Under the pieces are notes generated by a model. That model had not been told where the DNA came from. It made no database searches and worked only from the letters and a program-made list of their open reading frames with translations. Position numbers and translations under genes: made by a program. 7,073 bases of DNA from an uncultured Bacteroidales bacterium. Its GTDB lineage: Bacteria; Bacteroidota; Bacteroidia; Bacteroidales; ML635J-15. The stretch covers positions 1-7,073 of the forward strand of contig CAJOEG010000077.1 in assembly GCA_905233405.1 (NCBI GenBank), in the 5' to 3' direction. Each line of letters opens with the position of its first letter. The first letter of the stretch is position 1. This document shows, piece by piece, positions 6,145 through 7,073 of the stretch.

Positions 6145-6181
6145 GCTTTCTAATCATTTTTCAAAAAAAGTCGAAAATAAT

Positions 6182-6212
6182 TTTGCACTGTAAAATATTT
6201 GCAGTACTTTTG
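6182..6212 (+). promoter_or_regulatory. consensus Bacteroidota promoter for the tRNA
   Basis: TTTG (6182-6185), 19 bases, then TACTTTTG (6205-6212) matches the -33/-7 consensus exactly. Transcription should begin around 6217-6219, giving a 5' leader of about 18 bases to be removed by RNase P before G1 at 6236. Confidence 0.8.
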
Positions 6213-6235
6213 CAGTCCGTTTCCGAAAGGAACGA

Positions 6236-6309
6236 GGTCCCATAGCTCAGTTGGTTAGAGCACCTGACTCATAATCAGGGGGTCCTAGGTTCAAGCCCTA
6301 GTGGGACCA
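6236..6309 (+). tRNA. tRNA with CAU anticodon, probably minor tRNA-Ile2
   Basis: A complete 74-base cloverleaf is visible: acceptor stem GGTCCCA/TGGGACC (6236-6242 with 6302-6308) and D arm 6245-6261. The anticodon stem CCTGA/TCAGG carries loop CTCATAA, with CAT at 6270-6272. The T arm is CTAGG-TTCAAGC-CCTAG (6285-6301), and the discriminator is A6309. The 3' CCA is not encoded. CAU fits elongator Met, initiator Met or Ile2. Initiator is unlikely because G1-C72 is paired and the anticodon stem lacks three G-C pairs next to the loop. C4-G69 and C5-G68, determinants for TilS in E. coli, favour Ile2. tRNA status is certain and identity probable. Confidence 0.97.
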
Positions 6310-6316
6310 CAAATTT

Positions 6317-6360
6317 AAAATCCTAAATTGCTAAAAATAAGCGACTTAGGATTTTTCTTT
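6317..6360 (+). terminator. intrinsic terminator after the tRNA
   Basis: AAAATCCTAA (6317-6326) pairs with TTAGGATTTT (6346-6355). An inner extension TTGC/GCGA forms after a small internal loop, and a T-rich run follows to 6360. It lies seven bases after the mature tRNA end, so the tRNA is probably transcribed alone. Confidence 0.8.
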
Positions 6361-6517
6361 TACAAGTTGCCCAAAATTTGCCCCAACCTATTATATTATA
6401 ACAATAGGAAACACCCTAATCTCATCGTTTTTCACATTTATAAGTTGCCAACCATCTTCAAAACAACATCGAACCAATTAAAACGTCAATCGTAACTTTC
6501 AAATCGTAAATAATCCT

Positions 6518-6525
6518 TATCTTTG
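6518..6525 (+). promoter_or_regulatory. Bacteroidota -7 box (TATCTTTG) for rnpB
   Basis: TATCTTTG matches TAnnTTTG and ends four bases before the first base of the P1 helix of the RNase P RNA, so the transcript would start at the mature 5' end. The -33 element is weak: ACTTTC near 6495-6500 is the closest candidate and is not a clean TTTG. Confidence 0.65.
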
Positions 6526-6529
6526 CCCC

Positions 6530-6853
6530 CGAGTAGGTCAGTCTATCGCGTTACCGCAAGGTAATGAGGAAAGTCCGGACAGCACAGGGCGTTGCGCTCT
6601 TGAAATAAGAGAAGTCTGTGAAGGTTTGGCAGCGGAGAAGAGAACGACTTCCTTGGCGACAAGGTAAAGGTGAGAAGGTGGAGTAAGAGCCCACCGGTGG
6701 CGATGGCGACATCGGCAGCCGTCCGCCCCGCAAGCTGCAAGTTCATGTATATCGGCGTTATAGGGTTGCCCGCCCGAGCCGAGGGGTAGAATGCACAGAT
6801 AAATGATAGACAGCATCCCACGATGCCACAGAATTCGGCTTACGGCCTGCTCG
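6530..6853 (+). ncRNA. rnpB: RNase P RNA, bacterial type A
   Basis: This is the catalytic RNA of RNase P, which removes 5' leaders from precursor tRNAs. Seen: the universal GAGGAAAGTCCGGAC (6566-6580), GAGTAAGAGCCCACC (6681-6695), the AGATAAATGAT segment (6797-6807) and ACAGAATTCGGCTTA (6828-6842), which forms helix P4 with the first. The ends are fixed by a ten-pair P1 helix, 6530-6539 with 6844-6853. Two hairpins with GNRA tetraloops are clear: TTACC-GCAA-GGTAA (6551-6564) and CGATG-GCGA-CATCG (6701-6714). The gene is complete at about 324 bases. Short minus-strand open frames across it are accidental. A -7 box precedes it and a terminator follows. Confidence 0.97.
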
Positions 6854-6868
6854 TTTTTTCAGAAACAC

Positions 6869-6898
6869 AAAAAAGGCTACCACCTGGCAGCCTTTTTT
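6869..6898. terminator. terminator after rnpB, usable from both strands
   Basis: AAAAAAGGCT (6869-6878) pairs with AGCCTTTTTT (6889-6898). The inner CCA/TGG pairs extend the stem around a one-base mismatch. With an A tract on one side and a T tract on the other, it can stop rnpB on the plus strand and the convergent gene ending at 6941 on the minus strand. Confidence 0.9.
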
Positions 6899-6907
6899 GA
6901 TTTTTAA

Positions 6908-6935
6908 TTATCCATTATTCATTGTCCATTGTTAA
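6908..6935. repeat. four imperfect 7-base tandem units
   Basis: TTATCCA, TTATTCA, TTGTCCA and TTGTTAA follow each other with a 7-base period (consensus TTRTYCA). They lie between the terminator and the stop of the convergent gene. AT-rich tracts of this kind are common between Bacteroidota genes. Their function is unknown. Confidence 0.6.
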
Positions 6936-6940
6936 TTCCT

Positions 6941-7072
6941 CTACATGCAGTGTATGTATTTTTCAACCAATTCACGGATTTCTTCGGTCTTACCGTAGAG
7001 TTTTTCACTCAGACCCTTGTCGTTGTATGCCTTCAAGCCCTTGATAACAGCATCGATAAGTCCTGGTTGGAA
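6941..7072 (-). CDS. C-terminal 43 residues of an unidentified protein
   Basis: A minus-strand frame enters from the right edge and ends at TAG (6941-6943). The visible tail reads from FQPGLIDAVIKGLK through KLYGKTEEIRELVEKY to the C-terminus IHCM. It is rich in Lys, Glu and Leu and looks helical. The codon use and the correctly placed terminator 42 bases after the stop support a real gene. I do not recognise the family, and the start lies outside the window. Confidence 0.75.
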   Translation of the reverse strand, partial: FQPGLIDAVIKGLKAYNDKGLSEKLYGKTEEIRELVEKYIHCM

Positions 7073-7073
7073 A

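Noticed and set aside
6236..6530. Integration (att) site at the tRNA 3' end
   Set aside because: No direct repeat of the tRNA 3' end, no integrase gene and no foreign-looking cargo are present in the window.
6538..6821. Minus-strand open frames of 60-92 codons opposite rnpB
   Set aside because: The region carries the universal RNase P RNA sequences and a ten-pair P1 helix, so the frames are accidental.

Overview
The window looks like ordinary chromosome from a member of the Bacteroidota, most likely Bacteroidales. Four things point there. Promoter-like sites match the Bacteroidota -33/-7 consensus TTTG-N19-TAnnTTTG. Most start codons have A/T-rich leaders and no Shine-Dalgarno. Signal peptides end in the typical GFAQ. 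The lipoprotein has an SC-(acidic) start typical of the phylum. I see no mobile element, CRISPR array or defence system, and no clear evidence of a new system.

Layout. Positions 1-1966 (minus strand) hold a two-gene translation operon: aat (Leu/Phe-tRNA-protein transferase) followed by tilS (tRNA-Ile lysidine synthase), with tilS running off the left edge. An AT-rich divergent gap (1967-2483) follows. It holds a -7-like box for aat, a possible sigma-54 type site and a leader with inverted repeats. Positions 2484-3760 (plus) encode two exported envelope proteins: a Ser/Thr-rich protein with a predicted outer-membrane beta-barrel, and a small secreted TonB C-terminal-domain protein. A strong intrinsic terminator closes this unit.

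Positions 3818-5559 (plus) hold a consensus promoter and a tightly spaced pair: a zinc-containing sirtuin and a D-2-hydroxyacid dehydrogenase. At 5656-6144 is a small lipoprotein, probably in the outer membrane. Positions 6182-6360 hold a consensus promoter, a CAU-anticodon tRNA and a terminator. Positions 6518-6898 hold the RNase P RNA gene (rnpB) with its promoter box and a terminator usable from both sides. The right edge carries the last 43 codons of an unidentified minus-strand gene.

How they work together. The strongest theme is tRNA and translation. The tRNA carries C4-G69 and C5-G68, determinants of the minor isoleucine tRNA that TilS modifies, so enzyme and probable substrate both lie in this window. 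RNase P matures tRNA 5' ends, and Aat uses charged tRNAs to tag proteins for degradation. The middle genes form two separate units, one of the cell envelope and one of NAD(P)-linked metabolism.
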